Source: Prolixibacter denitrificans
GTDB lineage: Bacteria; Bacteroidota; Bacteroidia; Bacteroidales; Prolixibacteraceae
Length of the DNA stretch: 64,000 nt
Direction of reading: 5' to 3'
NCBI RefSeq assembly: GCF_003014495.1
Contig: NZ_PYGC01000001.1
Coordinates: 186,001-250,000 of the forward strand
In this document: piece by piece, positions 8,915-19,500 of the stretch
Layout of the letters: every line of letters begins with the position of its first letter
Numbering within the stretch: the stretch's first letter is position 1
Translations under genes and position numbers: made by a program
Notes under the pieces: generated by a model
The model's database searches: none
What the model saw: the letters and a program-made list of their open reading frames with translations, nothing else
Told to the model about the DNA's origin: nothing

Positions 8915-10165
8915 ATGCAAGATACTTCGAAATTAACAGATATTGCGTCGGCGGTTAGTTCCAACGCAACCTCACTCGATACCGTCTGGGTACTTGTAGC
9001 AGCCGTTTTGGTGATGTTCATGCAGCCTGGCTTCGCAATGGTGGAAGCCGGTTTTACCCGGGCAAAAAATACAGCCAACATTCTGATGAAAAACCTGATG
9101 GACTTCAGTGTCGGTTCATTGGCTTTTTGGCTGGTTGGATTTAGTCTGATGTTTGGCAGCGACATCGGTAGTTTTATAGGTAAACCGAATCTCTTCTTTA
9201 CCGCAAGTTACGGGAATGACATTCCGGATTTAGCCATCCTGTTTTTCCAAACCGTATTTGCGGCAACTGCGGCAACAATTGTTTCCGGTGCCGTTGCTGA
9301 ACGGACTAAATTTAGTTCATACCTAATTTTCAGTGTCGTTATAACCCTTTTTATTTATCCTGTTTCAGGCCATTGGGTCTGGGGCGGAGGTTGGCTTTCG
9401 GAACTTGGCTTTCATGATTTTGCCGGCTCGACCGTTGTTCACTCTGTTGGTGCCTGGTTAGGTCTGGTAGGTGCCATTATGGTAGGACCCCGTATCGGGA
9501 AATACAACGGCAAGTCAAAGGCCATTCCGGGCCATAACCTCACCTTTGGCGCTCTTGGCGTATTTATTCTGTGGTTTGGATGGTTTGGTTTTAACCCTGG
9601 TTCACAGCTGGCAGCTGCCGGATCAGATAATTCTCATGCCATTTCATTAATATTTATTACAACTAACCTGGCAGCAGCTGCGGGGGCTTTAACCTCCATG
9701 TTTGTTTCGTGGGGACGTTATAAATTCCCGTCGCTGTCCCTGACACTGAACGGTGCTTTAGCAGGATTAGTCGCCATTACAGCTGGCTGTGACACGGTTA
9801 CTCCGGGTGGCGCAATTATCATTGGCGCTGTTGCCGGAATTATCCTGGTATTCGGAGTTGAATTTATCGACCAGAAACTGCGCATAGACGACCCAGTGGG
9901 TGCAGTATCGGTTCACGGATTGGGTGGAGCCGCCGGAACCTTGATGGTTGGTCTGTTCTCTACCAATGGTGGTTTGTTCTATGGCGGTGGAGCAAAACTC
10001 CTGGGTATTCAGGCAATCGGTGTACTGGCAGTTATGGCCTGGACTTTAGGTACTGGCTATATCCTGTTCAAGGTCTTGAAATCAACTATTGGCCTGCGTG
10101 TTTCACGCCGGATCGAAGAGGAAGGTCTGGATGTTTACGAACACGGAGAATCAGCTTACAACTAA
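8915..10165 (+). CDS. amtB: Ammonium transporter (Amt family)
   Basis: Inner-membrane ammonium channel of 416 residues with about eleven hydrophobic segments and a short periplasmic N-terminus. The twin pore histidines are present as His176 (VVHSVGAW) and His334 (SVHGLGGAAGT). The signature FMQPGFAMVEAGF near residues 35-47 marks the first helix. It is cotranscribed with the P-II gene and closed by the terminator at 10191-10221. The short cytoplasmic C-terminus (RRIEEEGLDVYEHGE) carries the conserved motif through which P-II controls gating. Confidence 0.97.
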   Translation: MQDTSKLTDIASAVSSNATSLDTVWVLVAAVLVMFMQPGFAMVEAGFTRAKNTANILMKNLMDFSVGSLAFWLVGFSLMFGSDIGSFIGKPNLFFTASYGNDIPDLAILFFQTVFAATAATIVSGAVAERTKFSSYLIFSVVITLFIYPVSGHWVWGGGWLSELGFHDFAGSTVVHSVGAWLGLVGAIMVGPRIGKYNGKSKAIPGHNLTFGALGVFILWFGWFGFNPGSQLAAAGSDNSHAISLIFITTNLAAAAGALTSMFVSWGRYKFPSLSLTLNGALAGLVAITAGCDTVTPGGAIIIGAVAGIILVFGVEFIDQKLRIDDPVGAVSVHGLGGAAGTLMVGLFSTNGGLFYGGGAKLLGIQAIGVLAVMAWTLGTGYILFKVLKSTIGLRVSRRIEEEGLDVYEHGESAYN

Positions 10166-10190
10166 CAGCCATAGGTTAGTTATAAGACGA

Positions 10191-10221
10191 GGGGGAGTTG
10201 TTCATTCAACTCCCCTTTTTG
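10191..10221 (+). terminator. Intrinsic terminator after amtB
   Basis: GGGGAGTTG (10192-10200) and CAACTCCCC (10207-10215) form a perfect 9-bp stem with a 6-base loop, followed by TTTTTG. It ends the porin-glnK-amtB unit. Confidence 0.9.
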
Positions 10222-10316
10222 CGTTCTTACATTTCGTTTTCTCTTCTAATTATACGCGGCTTGTTCCTTTTTCAGATTTCCCTAACTTAGGAAACCTGAA
10301 TCGTAAAGCAAACATA

Positions 10317-11516
10317 ATGGTAAAAGAACCTCAGCAAGTCCCTTTGCTTAAAAACCCCAACCTACATATTATTTTTTCAATTACCCTGATTGCTGTAATG
10401 GGCGTAGCCAGCATCACGCCGGCCTTTCCCGATGTGATGCATTACTTCAAAATCACTCCGGTTGAAGTCGGATATCTCATCACGGCTTTTACCTTGCCCG
10501 GAGTATTACTTACGCCTATCGCCGGGATTTTGGGCGACCGACTGGGACGCAAAAACATCCTGATTCCTTCCCTACTCCTTTTCGGAGCGGCAGGACTGGC
10601 CTGCATGTTCACCCGCTCGTTTCATATTCTGTTGGTCTTCCGCCTTCTCCAGGGAATCGGAGCAGCATCGCTAGGAAGTCTGAACATCACCTTGATCGGC
10701 GACCTCTTCTCGGGACAACGCCGGGCGGCTGCTATGGGATACAATGCCAGCGTGCTCAGTATTGGAACCGCTTCTTATCCGGCTGTTGGCGGTATGCTCG
10801 CCATGTACGGATGGCAATATCCTTTCATTTTACCCATTCTCGCGGTCCCGGTTGCCATTTGGGCTTTAACCCGCCTGAACAATCCCGAACCAGACAAACA
10901 ACCAGACTTAAAAACCTACCTGAAACGAGCGTGGAACAACATTAATCAACGCGACGTTTGGGGATTATTCGTGATAAACATCCTCATCTTCGTCATTCTC
11001 TATGGTGCTTATCTCTCCTATTTCCCGCTGCTGCTTGAAAACCGACTACGCGCCAACTCACTGCAAATAGGCCTTATGATGTCCGGTTTCTCTGTTGTCA
11101 CCGCCATCACCTCCTCACAACTAAAAAATATCAATCGCTGGTTGAAGCCTCGAACTCAATTGATTTTCAGCTTCAGCTTTTACCTGGTTACGATGGTCGT
11201 TATGTCGTTCGCTTCGTCATGGTTTGTACTTTTCATTCCGCTCATCACCTTCGGACTGGGACACGGCATGGCGATTCCAGGAATTCAGAATCTTCTGGTC
11301 GGTTTTGCTCCGATGAAGGAACGAGCCGCTTTTATGTCAATCAATAGTATGGTGTTGCGTCTGGGCCAAACAATCGGTCCCGTTTTTATCGGTTTCTTCT
11401 ACGGCCTGGGTGGAATTTCCACTGCTTTTATTGCGGGAGCCGGCGTAGCCCTCACGATGATATTGCTGGCGGTCTTTTTTATCCGGTTAAAAACAGATAC
11501 GAACGCGACCACCTAA
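10317..11516 (+). CDS. MFS transporter (DHA1-like)
   Basis: Twelve-helix inner-membrane permease of 399 residues. I chose the ATG at 10317 (MVKEPQQVPLL); the frame is open further upstream but runs back into amtB and through its terminator. The motif GDRLGRKNIL after helix 2 is the diagnostic MFS A-motif, and RLLQGIGAA in helix 4 matches the drug:H+ antiporter type with an arginine. The two halves are joined by a loop near residues 190-215. The substrate cannot be read from the sequence; an efflux role is the usual default for this group. The unit seems independent of amtB. Confidence 0.85.
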   Translation: MVKEPQQVPLLKNPNLHIIFSITLIAVMGVASITPAFPDVMHYFKITPVEVGYLITAFTLPGVLLTPIAGILGDRLGRKNILIPSLLLFGAAGLACMFTRSFHILLVFRLLQGIGAASLGSLNITLIGDLFSGQRRAAAMGYNASVLSIGTASYPAVGGMLAMYGWQYPFILPILAVPVAIWALTRLNNPEPDKQPDLKTYLKRAWNNINQRDVWGLFVINILIFVILYGAYLSYFPLLLENRLRANSLQIGLMMSGFSVVTAITSSQLKNINRWLKPRTQLIFSFSFYLVTMVVMSFASSWFVLFIPLITFGLGHGMAIPGIQNLLVGFAPMKERAAFMSINSMVLRLGQTIGPVFIGFFYGLGGISTAFIAGAGVALTMILLAVFFIRLKTDTNATT

Positions 11517-11573
11517 GGAACCTTTCATCAGCCTGATTTGTATTATTACTAACAGAAATAATTATCTCGACAT

Positions 11574-12884
11574 ATGCGCAAAGACGATATCAAACTGGGA
11601 GAAGCCGTCTCGATGGGAATTGGCGGAATGGTAGGAGGCGGAATATTTGCCGTTCTCGGACTCGCCATTTCATTGAGCAAAGGAGGAACACCGGTTGCTT
11701 TTATGCTGGCCGGAATCATTACTTTATTAACGGCATATGCCTACTCTAAGCTTTCGCTGAAATATCCAAGTAAAGGTGGAACTGTCAACTTTATTAACCA
11801 GGCATTTGGCAAAACCATCTTCAGCGGAGGTGCCAACAACCTGTTATGGATTAGCTACATCATTATGCTTTCGCTGTATTCCTCAGCTTTTGGCAGCTAC
11901 GCCGGAAACCTTTTCCATGTCGTTAGTGACCCAACGCTCAATAAGCACCTGTTCATTTCGGGAATTATCATTTTCTCGACCATATTGAATTACCTCAGTG
12001 TTCGCGTTGTGGCTGAAGCAGAATCGGTTGCCGTTTACATCAAGATGACGATTCTGACGCTGTTTATTATTATTGGCGGTTATGGGCTGTTTCATGCTAA
12101 TCATCTTACTCAGTTCGAATTCAACAACTGGACCGGTCCGGTTAAATTGTTCAGCGGCGGAATGGTTATTTTCGTGGCTTACGAAGGTTTTGAGCTGATT
12201 GCCAATGCCTCATCGGATATTGTCAACCCCAAAAAAAATATTCCACGCTCCTATTTTATCGCCATCTCCATTGTGATTTTGCTTTATGTGCTGATTTCAT
12301 TTGTAACGGTCGCGTCCCTTTCGTTCGATAAGATTCAGAAAGCCCAGGAATACGTACTGGCCGAAGCCGCCAAACCGGAACTGGGACACATCGGGTTTAC
12401 CATCATCACGCTGGCAGCCATGATTTCTACGTTCACGGCAATCAATTCAACACTTTTCGGCGGAAGCCGTGTGAACTATGAATTGGGAATCGACGACGAA
12501 CTGCCACACGAGTTCACCAAGCATTTCTGGAACCAGCCGGTGGGACTTCTTTTTACTTCGGCTTTTACGTTGCTTATCGCGAATACGCTCGATCTGGAAA
12601 GCATTTCTACATCCGGTAGCGCAGGCTTTCTCATCATTTTTGCGATTGTCAACCTGGCCAACGTCCGATTGTACAAAGAAACCGCCTCGAAACGGTACAT
12701 TTCAATTGCCGGCTTTGTGATGTGCTCTGTAGCTTTTCTCTTCCTGTTAAAGAATCAACTGACGAACAATTTCTGGGGAATGATCATTTCGTTAGGCATT
12801 ATTGCCACCTCGTTTGCCATGGAGTATATTTATAAAGCTACCGAGAAGAAGAAAAAAACCGAATCGGCCTACTCCAAAGACTGA
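11574..12884 (+). CDS. APC-family amino acid/polyamine permease
   Basis: Inner-membrane transporter of 436 residues with about twelve hydrophobic helices. The first helix carries GIGGMVGGGIFAVLG, the unwound substrate-binding segment characteristic of APC transporters. FVAYEGFELIANASSDIVNP in helix 6 is the second signature. The hydrophilic tail is lysine-rich. It starts 57 bases after the MFS gene with no terminator between, so a shared transcript is possible. Amino acids or related amines are likely substrates; the specific one is unknown. Confidence 0.85.
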   Translation: MRKDDIKLGEAVSMGIGGMVGGGIFAVLGLAISLSKGGTPVAFMLAGIITLLTAYAYSKLSLKYPSKGGTVNFINQAFGKTIFSGGANNLLWISYIIMLSLYSSAFGSYAGNLFHVVSDPTLNKHLFISGIIIFSTILNYLSVRVVAEAESVAVYIKMTILTLFIIIGGYGLFHANHLTQFEFNNWTGPVKLFSGGMVIFVAYEGFELIANASSDIVNPKKNIPRSYFIAISIVILLYVLISFVTVASLSFDKIQKAQEYVLAEAAKPELGHIGFTIITLAAMISTFTAINSTLFGGSRVNYELGIDDELPHEFTKHFWNQPVGLLFTSAFTLLIANTLDLESISTSGSAGFLIIFAIVNLANVRLYKETASKRYISIAGFVMCSVAFLFLLKNQLTNNFWGMIISLGIIATSFAMEYIYKATEKKKKTESAYSKD

Positions 12885-12973
12885 CAAAAAATTTCGTGCT
12901 TCAGATTCCGGGTAAATCAAACCTCCGGCCGTTTCGACTGTTTTATGGAGAGAATACCCTAAAACAAATCAGA

Positions 12974-13549
12974 ATGAACCTGGAGAATATTACCCAATTA
13001 ATCAAAGAGAGAAGAACGCATCCTACTCGCTTTTTTAACGACAAGGAAGTTCCGAAAGAGCTCATCAAACAATTGCTTGAAAATGGCAACTGGGCCCCTA
13101 ATCACAAGAAAACGGAACCGTGGAGGTTTGTTGTCATCAGTGGCGAAGGCAGAGAGAAATTTGTTTCGGAAGTGAAAACCGAACTGGAAGAAGCACAAAA
13201 AAACGGAGCCGACATTCCTGGCGACAAGGTCAACAAGTTTGCGCTGCACTTCCGGAAGGCACCAGTAGCTGTTGCTATTATAGCCAATCTCGATGAAGAA
13301 CACCGCCTTCCCGAATGGGAGGAAATGGCTGCCGTTTCCATGGCAGTACAAAATATCTGGTTATCAGCTACCGCTGCAGGATTGAGTGCTTTCTGGGCAA
13401 CGCCTCCGTTTATTAGCCAATTAGGTAGCTGTCTCGATTTGAAACCGAACCAAAAATCGATGGGATTTCTATTCCTGGGATATGCAAACCGACCATTCCC
13501 AGCCAATGGAAGAGAGCCCATTGAAGACAAAATTACCTGGAAGGAATAA
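12974..13549 (+). CDS. Nitroreductase-family flavoprotein
   Basis: FMN-dependent oxidoreductase of 191 residues, close to the small YdjA-like subgroup. I chose the ATG at 12974 (MNLENITQLIKERR); the open frame upstream is not family-like. The N-terminal phosphate-binding RRTHPTRFF and the APNHKKTEPWRF motif contact FMN, and a GFLFLGYA strand closes the C-terminal part. The physiological substrate is not known for most of this family. It is flanked by a permease and an RNA-binding gene, which gives no metabolic context. Confidence 0.85.
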   Translation: MNLENITQLIKERRTHPTRFFNDKEVPKELIKQLLENGNWAPNHKKTEPWRFVVISGEGREKFVSEVKTELEEAQKNGADIPGDKVNKFALHFRKAPVAVAIIANLDEEHRLPEWEEMAAVSMAVQNIWLSATAAGLSAFWATPPFISQLGSCLDLKPNQKSMGFLFLGYANRPFPANGREPIEDKITWKE

Positions 13550-13595
13550 GTCGCTAACCCGTATTTTTTAGTGTATCCAAACAAAAACCACAAGT

Positions 13596-14357
13596 ATGAC
13601 CTCTTCTGAAGAAACAAAGCTGGCTATATTGATTGACGGAGATAACGTTCCGGGCAAAATGGTCAAAGAGATGATGCTCGAAATTGCCAAGTATGGTAAT
13701 GCAACCATCAAAAGAATTTATGGCGACTGGACCCGCCCCAACCTCAACAGCTGGAAGAATGTGCTACTCGAAAATGCCATTACACCTGTGCAGCAGTACA
13801 GTTACACAACCGGGAAAAATGCTACTGACTCGGCAATGATCATCGATGCCATGGACATTCTCTATTCCAAAAAAGTCGATGGTTTTTTTCTGGTATCCAG
13901 CGACAGCGATTTTACCAGGTTGGCAACCCGTCTGCGGGAAGCAGGGATGAAAGTGTATGGCCTGGGCGAGAAGAAAACGCCCGATCCATTCATTGCCTCC
14001 TGCGATAAATTCATCTATATCGAAATCCTGCAGGAAGATTCGGACACCGATTCAAAAACGGAAGGAGCATCCGGCACGAAAGGAAAAGCCAAACGAAAAA
14101 AGACCTTTGACAGAATTACCGGAAAAGTAATTCGCTTAATCGAATCAACCATTAATGACACGGCAGATGAAGATGGCTGGGCATTCATGGGTGACGTAGG
14201 GACGCTGTTATTGAAAAAACAACCCAACTTTGACCCGCGAAATTTCGGATATCCCAAACTGACTCCGCTCATCGATTCGATTGATAAATTTGAAATTGAG
14301 CCAAGAGCCAGCCAGCGAGGAAAATCTAACCTTATTTATGTTCGAAACAAGGAATAA
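13596..14357 (+). CDS. NYN-domain protein with C-terminal OST-HTH/LOTUS domain
   Basis: A 253-residue protein of the LabA/DUF88 type. The N-terminal NYN (PIN-like nuclease) domain shows LAILIDGDNVPG, NATDSAMIIDAMD and FFLVSSDSDFTRLATRLRE, with the acidic residues that would bind metal. After a lysine-rich linker (about residues 155-170) comes an OST-HTH domain (about 171-250) with FDPRNFGYPKLTPLI, a fold that binds RNA. RNA processing or turnover is likely, but the target is unknown. This domain combination is common in bacteria. Confidence 0.85.
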   Translation: MTSSEETKLAILIDGDNVPGKMVKEMMLEIAKYGNATIKRIYGDWTRPNLNSWKNVLLENAITPVQQYSYTTGKNATDSAMIIDAMDILYSKKVDGFFLVSSDSDFTRLATRLREAGMKVYGLGEKKTPDPFIASCDKFIYIEILQEDSDTDSKTEGASGTKGKAKRKKTFDRITGKVIRLIESTINDTADEDGWAFMGDVGTLLLKKQPNFDPRNFGYPKLTPLIDSIDKFEIEPRASQRGKSNLIYVRNKE

Positions 14358-14549
14358 TACTTGTAAAAGTGATTAAAATGCTATAGCAAATCCACTTTTA
14401 ATATCTATTCCTCACAACACAACAAGTCCACACACCACTGAAATACAGATAAATACCAGACTGTTTTCGCACACGGTGAATACACGGTTTTTTATTATTT
14501 TATTAATAAAAGTCATATATTTACCCCTACGAACCATGTATTTCTCTCA
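14358..14549 (+). promoter_or_regulatory. Intergenic region with probable ECF-operon promoter
   Basis: 192 AT-rich bases. TATATTTA near 14515-14522 resembles the Bacteroidota -7 element, with A instead of the final G. No further structure stands out. Confidence 0.3.
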
Positions 14550-15137
14550 ATGACAGATGATCAGAAAATATGGAATGATTTTAAATCGAATAAAGACTAT
14601 GCTCTTTCCCATATTTATCATCACCACATTGATTTGCTCTTTCGCTATGGAAGAAAGTTCACCAGGGATGACGATCTGATTAAGGATGCCATCCAGGAAC
14701 TCTTTTTTGATTTAATCAGGAGCAGAGAAAATTTGGGTGACACAGATAATATCCGGTTCTATCTGCTCAAGTCATTAAAAAACAAACTAATCAGGATATT
14801 ACAAAAAGATCAGAAATACATTCATCAAAAGACAGAAAATAACCAGCCGGAATTTTCATCTGTCTATTCGTACGAAGAAGACCTAATTGAACGTGAAAAC
14901 AGGGAACGAAACGAACAATTACTTTTAAGAGGACTAAATGAACTCTCTCCGAGGCAACGTGAAATCCTTTTTTACCGTTTTACCTGTGAACTTGACTATC
15001 CGGAAATCTGCGACATCATGTCTATCAGGTATGACTCAGCTAGAAAAATGGTTTTCAGAGCATTGAATGCACTCAGAAAGGTAATCAGCTCAAGCGATAT
15101 TATGCTGTTTTTCCTGCAAAAATCAATTCAATGTTAA
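14550..15137 (+). CDS. ECF-type RNA polymerase sigma factor
   Basis: A 195-residue sigma-70 family member. Region 2 lies around residues 25-65 (FRYGRKFTRDDDLIKDAIQE) and region 4 around 130-175 (LSPRQREILFYRF, YDSARKMVFRALNALRKV). It is followed by a FecR-type anti-sigma factor and then an STN-containing SusC. This is the standard Bacteroidota arrangement in which the outer-membrane transporter reports ligand to FecR, which frees the sigma factor to transcribe susCD and the hydrolases. The target is therefore probably the locus up to 25441. Confidence 0.93.
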   Translation: MTDDQKIWNDFKSNKDYALSHIYHHHIDLLFRYGRKFTRDDDLIKDAIQELFFDLIRSRENLGDTDNIRFYLLKSLKNKLIRILQKDQKYIHQKTENNQPEFSSVYSYEEDLIERENRERNEQLLLRGLNELSPRQREILFYRFTCELDYPEICDIMSIRYDSARKMVFRALNALRKVISSSDIMLFFLQKSIQC

Positions 15138-15227
15138 TTTATTTTAATTTTTTCTAAAATTTTCTGTCCACAAACTGCCCCCTCGTGTCTTTACTACTTA
15201 AAAGCATAACTGTAAAGACACCAGCAA

Positions 15228-16466
15228 TTGAAAGTTAAGTACCTAAAATACACGACAGAGGAGCTGATTGACAACAAAAACTTCAGGGCCTGGATATTAC
15301 ACGGCAAAAAGAATAAACAGTGGAGTGAGTTTATCAATCTGTTTCCGGAATTTGAGGAGAAAGCACAGACAGCCCGGAAAATCATCCTCTTTTTACACGA
15401 AAACGGAACAAGTTCGCAATCCGCTACGGTACATGAACTTTGGAACGAGATTCAGGAATTTGACAAGAAGATAAACCGGCGCAAACAGTTTATTCGTTTC
15501 GGAGGATATCTGAAATACGCTGCCATCGTTGTCTTTGCTCTGCTAATTGCAGGCGTTGGATACCGGGTGATACGGAACAACGAAGGCCCTTATCAGTTTT
15601 CACAAAATCCGGTAGCCCAAGGCAACGACGATGCACGGCTGGTTCTTTCGAACGGACAGCACATTGCGCTTCGTAAAAACAAATCTTCTATTCGGGTCGA
15701 CAATACCGACGACGCAATCAAGATCGATAACGACAGTGTCATCAATATGGCTCAACTCGACGCACATAACAATGGCCAGGGATTGAATGAGGTTACAATT
15801 CCTTACGGGAAAAATAGCTATATCGAACTGACCGACGGGACCAAGGTGTGGCTGAATGCCGGGAGTAAATTCGCTTTTCCTACCCGCTTTACAGGAAAAA
15901 AACGCATTGTTTACTTAACAGGAGAAGCCTATTTTGAAGTAAAACATAACGACAAGCAGCCCTTCGAAGTGAGTGTGCAGGGAATCATCGTCAAGGACAT
16001 TGGAACCCGTTTCAATATTTCAGCTTACGATTCGGACAAAAGCATTGAAACCGTATTGCTGGATGGAGAAGTCGAATTGAAAGAAGCTGGTGGATTTAGT
16101 CTGCTGAACAAAGAGATTGTGATGAAGCCAGATCATAAAGCGTCGTTCAATAAATCGGAAAAGGTTTTCAAAGTGGTTCCGGAACCCAATGCCGACCAGT
16201 ACATCACCTGGATCAACGGGTGGTACCAATTCTCAGGGCAACGAATCGACGATGTATTCAAACGGCTGGAAAGATATTATAATGTGCAGTTTATTTATCG
16301 CCGGCCGTTCCCTTCGTCGGAGTTAGTCGCCGGCAAACTTGACTTGAAAGATTCTCTAAAACAGGTATTAACAACCTTATCCGATATTGTTCCAATTGAT
16401 TACCGGATTTCGGGCAATCAGGTAATCGTAAACCAGAGAGTAAATGAATTAAATCCGAGAAATTAA
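15228..16466 (+). CDS. FecR-family anti-sigma factor
   Basis: Inner-membrane anti-sigma factor of 412 residues. The N-terminal cytoplasmic part starts KYLKYTTEELIDNKNF, the usual sigma-binding opening of Bacteroidota FecR proteins. To include it the gene must start at the TTG at 15228, because the next in-frame ATG lies after the membrane helix. A single transmembrane helix spans about residues 93-113. The periplasmic FecR domain (VTIPYGKNSYIELTDGTKVW, AYFEVKHNDKQPFEV) and the C-terminal DUF4974 part (DVFKRLERYYNVQF) are complete. It receives the signal from the STN domain of the following SusC. Confidence 0.93.
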   Translation: MKVKYLKYTTEELIDNKNFRAWILHGKKNKQWSEFINLFPEFEEKAQTARKIILFLHENGTSSQSATVHELWNEIQEFDKKINRRKQFIRFGGYLKYAAIVVFALLIAGVGYRVIRNNEGPYQFSQNPVAQGNDDARLVLSNGQHIALRKNKSSIRVDNTDDAIKIDNDSVINMAQLDAHNNGQGLNEVTIPYGKNSYIELTDGTKVWLNAGSKFAFPTRFTGKKRIVYLTGEAYFEVKHNDKQPFEVSVQGIIVKDIGTRFNISAYDSDKSIETVLLDGEVELKEAGGFSLLNKEIVMKPDHKASFNKSEKVFKVVPEPNADQYITWINGWYQFSGQRIDDVFKRLERYYNVQFIYRRPFPSSELVAGKLDLKDSLKQVLTTLSDIVPIDYRISGNQVIVNQRVNELNPRN

Positions 16467-16473
16467 AAACAAT

Positions 16474-16505
16474 GAAGGCCAGGAGTCTGCCAACTCCCAG
16501 CCTTC
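16474..16505 (+). promoter_or_regulatory. Hairpin between fecR and susC
   Basis: GAAGGC pairs with GCCTTC and GGAGT with ACTCC, separated by a symmetrical CA/CA internal loop and a 6-base terminal loop. No T-tract follows, so it is not a typical terminator. It may separate the expression of the regulators from the abundant SusC, by RNA processing or partial termination. Confidence 0.45.
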
Positions 16506-16549
16506 TGAAAATCAATGTAACATAAGTTTCACATTAACAGTCCAAATGT

Positions 16550-19500
16550 ATGAAAAAAATTTGTAGGAAATTGTACCCTTCCTATGGGGGTGCATCTAAT
16601 CTCTTGCTCAAAATGAAGCTATTAGTTGTCTTCGTTTTCGCCGCTTTTTCAACCTACGCGGCAACAAGTTACTCACAGGAAGTGATGTTTAACTTCAACC
16701 TACGATCGGTCACTGTTAAACAAGTATTTAATCAAATCGAAAACAACAGTGATTTTATCCTGATTTACAACGAAAATGCTGTCGATTTGAACCGGACTGT
16801 ATCCGTTCGCGCGAGGAACGAATCAGTTCAGGATGTCCTCGACCAGGTTTTCAGGAATACCGGAAATACGTATAAAATTTATGACCGCCAAATCGTGGTC
16901 AAAGCTCCGGTAGAATCGCCAAAAATGCCGAAAGTATCGACTTCCGGTCAACAACAGAAAACCATTTCAGGTACGGTAACCGATGAGGATGGGACCGCGC
17001 TGCCTGGAGTTACCGTCGTTATTCCAGGTACGACAACCGGTACCGTAACCGATATCGATGGTAAGTTTTCGCTCGATATTCCGGCGGATGCCAAAAATCT
17101 TTCCTTCTCTTTCATCGGCTATTCCACCCAGGTGGTACCGATTGGAGAACTGACAACTTTCAATATCACCCTGAAGCCGGAAACTACCCAGCTGGGTGAG
17201 GTTGTGGCAGTTGGTTATGGTGTTCAGCGCAAAAGCGATCTGACCGGCGCTACCGACCGGTTAACTGTTGACGACATGAACAAGAGTGTCGCCACATCTC
17301 CTGTGGAAATGATGCAGGGACGTGTTTCCGGTGTGAACATTACCCAAAACAGCGGTGAACCGGGAACAGGAATGACGGTACGTATTCGTGGTTCCAACTC
17401 CATCCGTTCCGGACAAACTCCGTTGTATGTGGTAGATGGTGTCCCGCTGGACAACGCCAACCTTACTCCCGACGGAGGAACCGCAGCCGGTATCAACCAA
17501 AGTTCCAAGCTCAATCCTATCAGCTTCCTGAATCCTGACGACATCGAATCAATCGATATTTTGAAGGATGCATCGTCCACCGCTATTTATGGTGCCCGTG
17601 GTGCCAATGGTGTTATTATCATTACAACCAAAAGTGGTAAACAAGGAAAAGGAAGTATTACATACGACGGTTACATGGGGGTTTCTCAAATCCGTAAAAA
17701 AATGGATATTTTGAGCGCCAGCCAATTCCGCAGCTATACCAAAGCTGATGGTTCCAAACTGCTCGATTTAGGCGCAAATACCAACTGGCAGGATGAAATC
17801 TTCACGACAGCCATTACACAAAGTCATAACCTTAGCTATGGGGGTGGTACCGAAAACTTCACCTACCGCTCTTCATTCGGTTACCTAGACCAGGAAGGTA
17901 TTGTAAATGGCACAGGAATGAAGAAAATTAACGGTAGTATCAAAGTTTCGCAAAAGGCTTTCAATGGTAAACTGAAACTGGATGGAAACCTGACCATTTC
18001 TCATATTGAAGATATGCGTGCTCCGATTTCAGAAACCGGTGGTTTCGAAGGCGACTTGATTCTTACCGCCCTCAAACTGAACCCAACTTATCCAATCTAC
18101 AATCAGGACGGCACCTACTATCAGCATGCCATCGACCAACGTAACCCCGTAGCCATGATTAACCTGGTAGACGACCGGACACAAACCGATCGCATCCTGG
18201 CTAACATGTCTGCAGAATACGAACTGATCAAGAATCTGAAATACAAAATCAATATCGGTTTCGACCGGACCAATGCCGAACGTCGGGTCAATCAGAATAA
18301 AAAGCTGACTTATCTTTCAAACAAAGGTGAAGCAGATATTAACAATATCACCGCCAACAACCGCATGGTCAACAACTACCTGACTTACCTCACGAAAATT
18401 GGCGATGACCATTCGTTCAACTTCCTGTTAGGTCAGGAGTACCAATATGTGAAAGTAACCACACACAACACAAATGTAAACGGCTTCGAAGTTGAAGACA
18501 TCAAGTACACCAACAACCTTGGTTACGGTGATTTTTCGAATGCCGATGTTTCTTCTTCTGCTTACGAACGGGAACTCCAATCATTCTTCGGAAGGGTTAA
18601 CTATAATTATAAACAGAAATACCTCTTTACTTTTACCGGACGTTACGATGGTTCATCTAAATTCGGTAAGAATAAGAAATATGGTTTTTTCCCGTCCGCT
18701 GCTCTTGCCTGGAGACTTTCACAGGAAGATTTCCTGAATAGTTCGACTACAATAAGTAATCTGAAGCTTCGCTTAGGCTGGGGACGCACCGGTAACCAGG
18801 AAATTCCGGATAAAATTTCGTTGATGGCCGTAGGTACCACTGCTGACGCCAATGGATATATAAATGGTGCACTGTCTCCCGGAATTACTTTCATCAGGAC
18901 TCCGAACCCAGACATCCAATGGGAAACAACAGAGCAGACCGACCTGGGTCTCGACTTTGGATTTTGGGATAACCGCCTGTCAGGTACCCTTGACTATTTC
19001 CATAAGAAAACCTACAATGTGCTGCTTGAAATTCCTTCCAAAGCACCTGCTGCAACACAAACACAGTGGCAGAATGTTCCGGGGCTGAAAATCCTGAACG
19101 ACGGTATTGAGCTTTCGCTGAACGCTCTCCTGGTACAGAAAAAGGATTTCACCTGGGAACTGGGAGGTAACTTTTCTTACATCAAAAACGAGGTTAAAGA
19201 TCTTCCTGTTAAGTTGATTGAAACTGGTAATGCCAGCGGACAAGGTCTTTCGGATACCCGTGTGCAGATTATCACCAACGGACAGCCTATCGGAACATTC
19301 TACGGAATGGTATTTCAGGGATTCGATTCAAATGGAATCAGTATCTATAAAACCGATGGTGACGGAAATGCCTTGAAAGAATACTTGGGCTCAGCATTGC
19401 CGGATTTCACCTATAGTATGACCACCAAGGTTCAGTACAAGGGATTTGACTTTAGCATGTTCTGGTATGGTTCACATGGAAACAAAGTGTACAATAACAC

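Noticed and set aside
13596-14357. NYN-domain gene as a toxin of a toxin-antitoxin pair
   Set aside because: It carries an OST-HTH RNA-binding domain, is long for a PIN-type toxin and has no small partner gene next to it.
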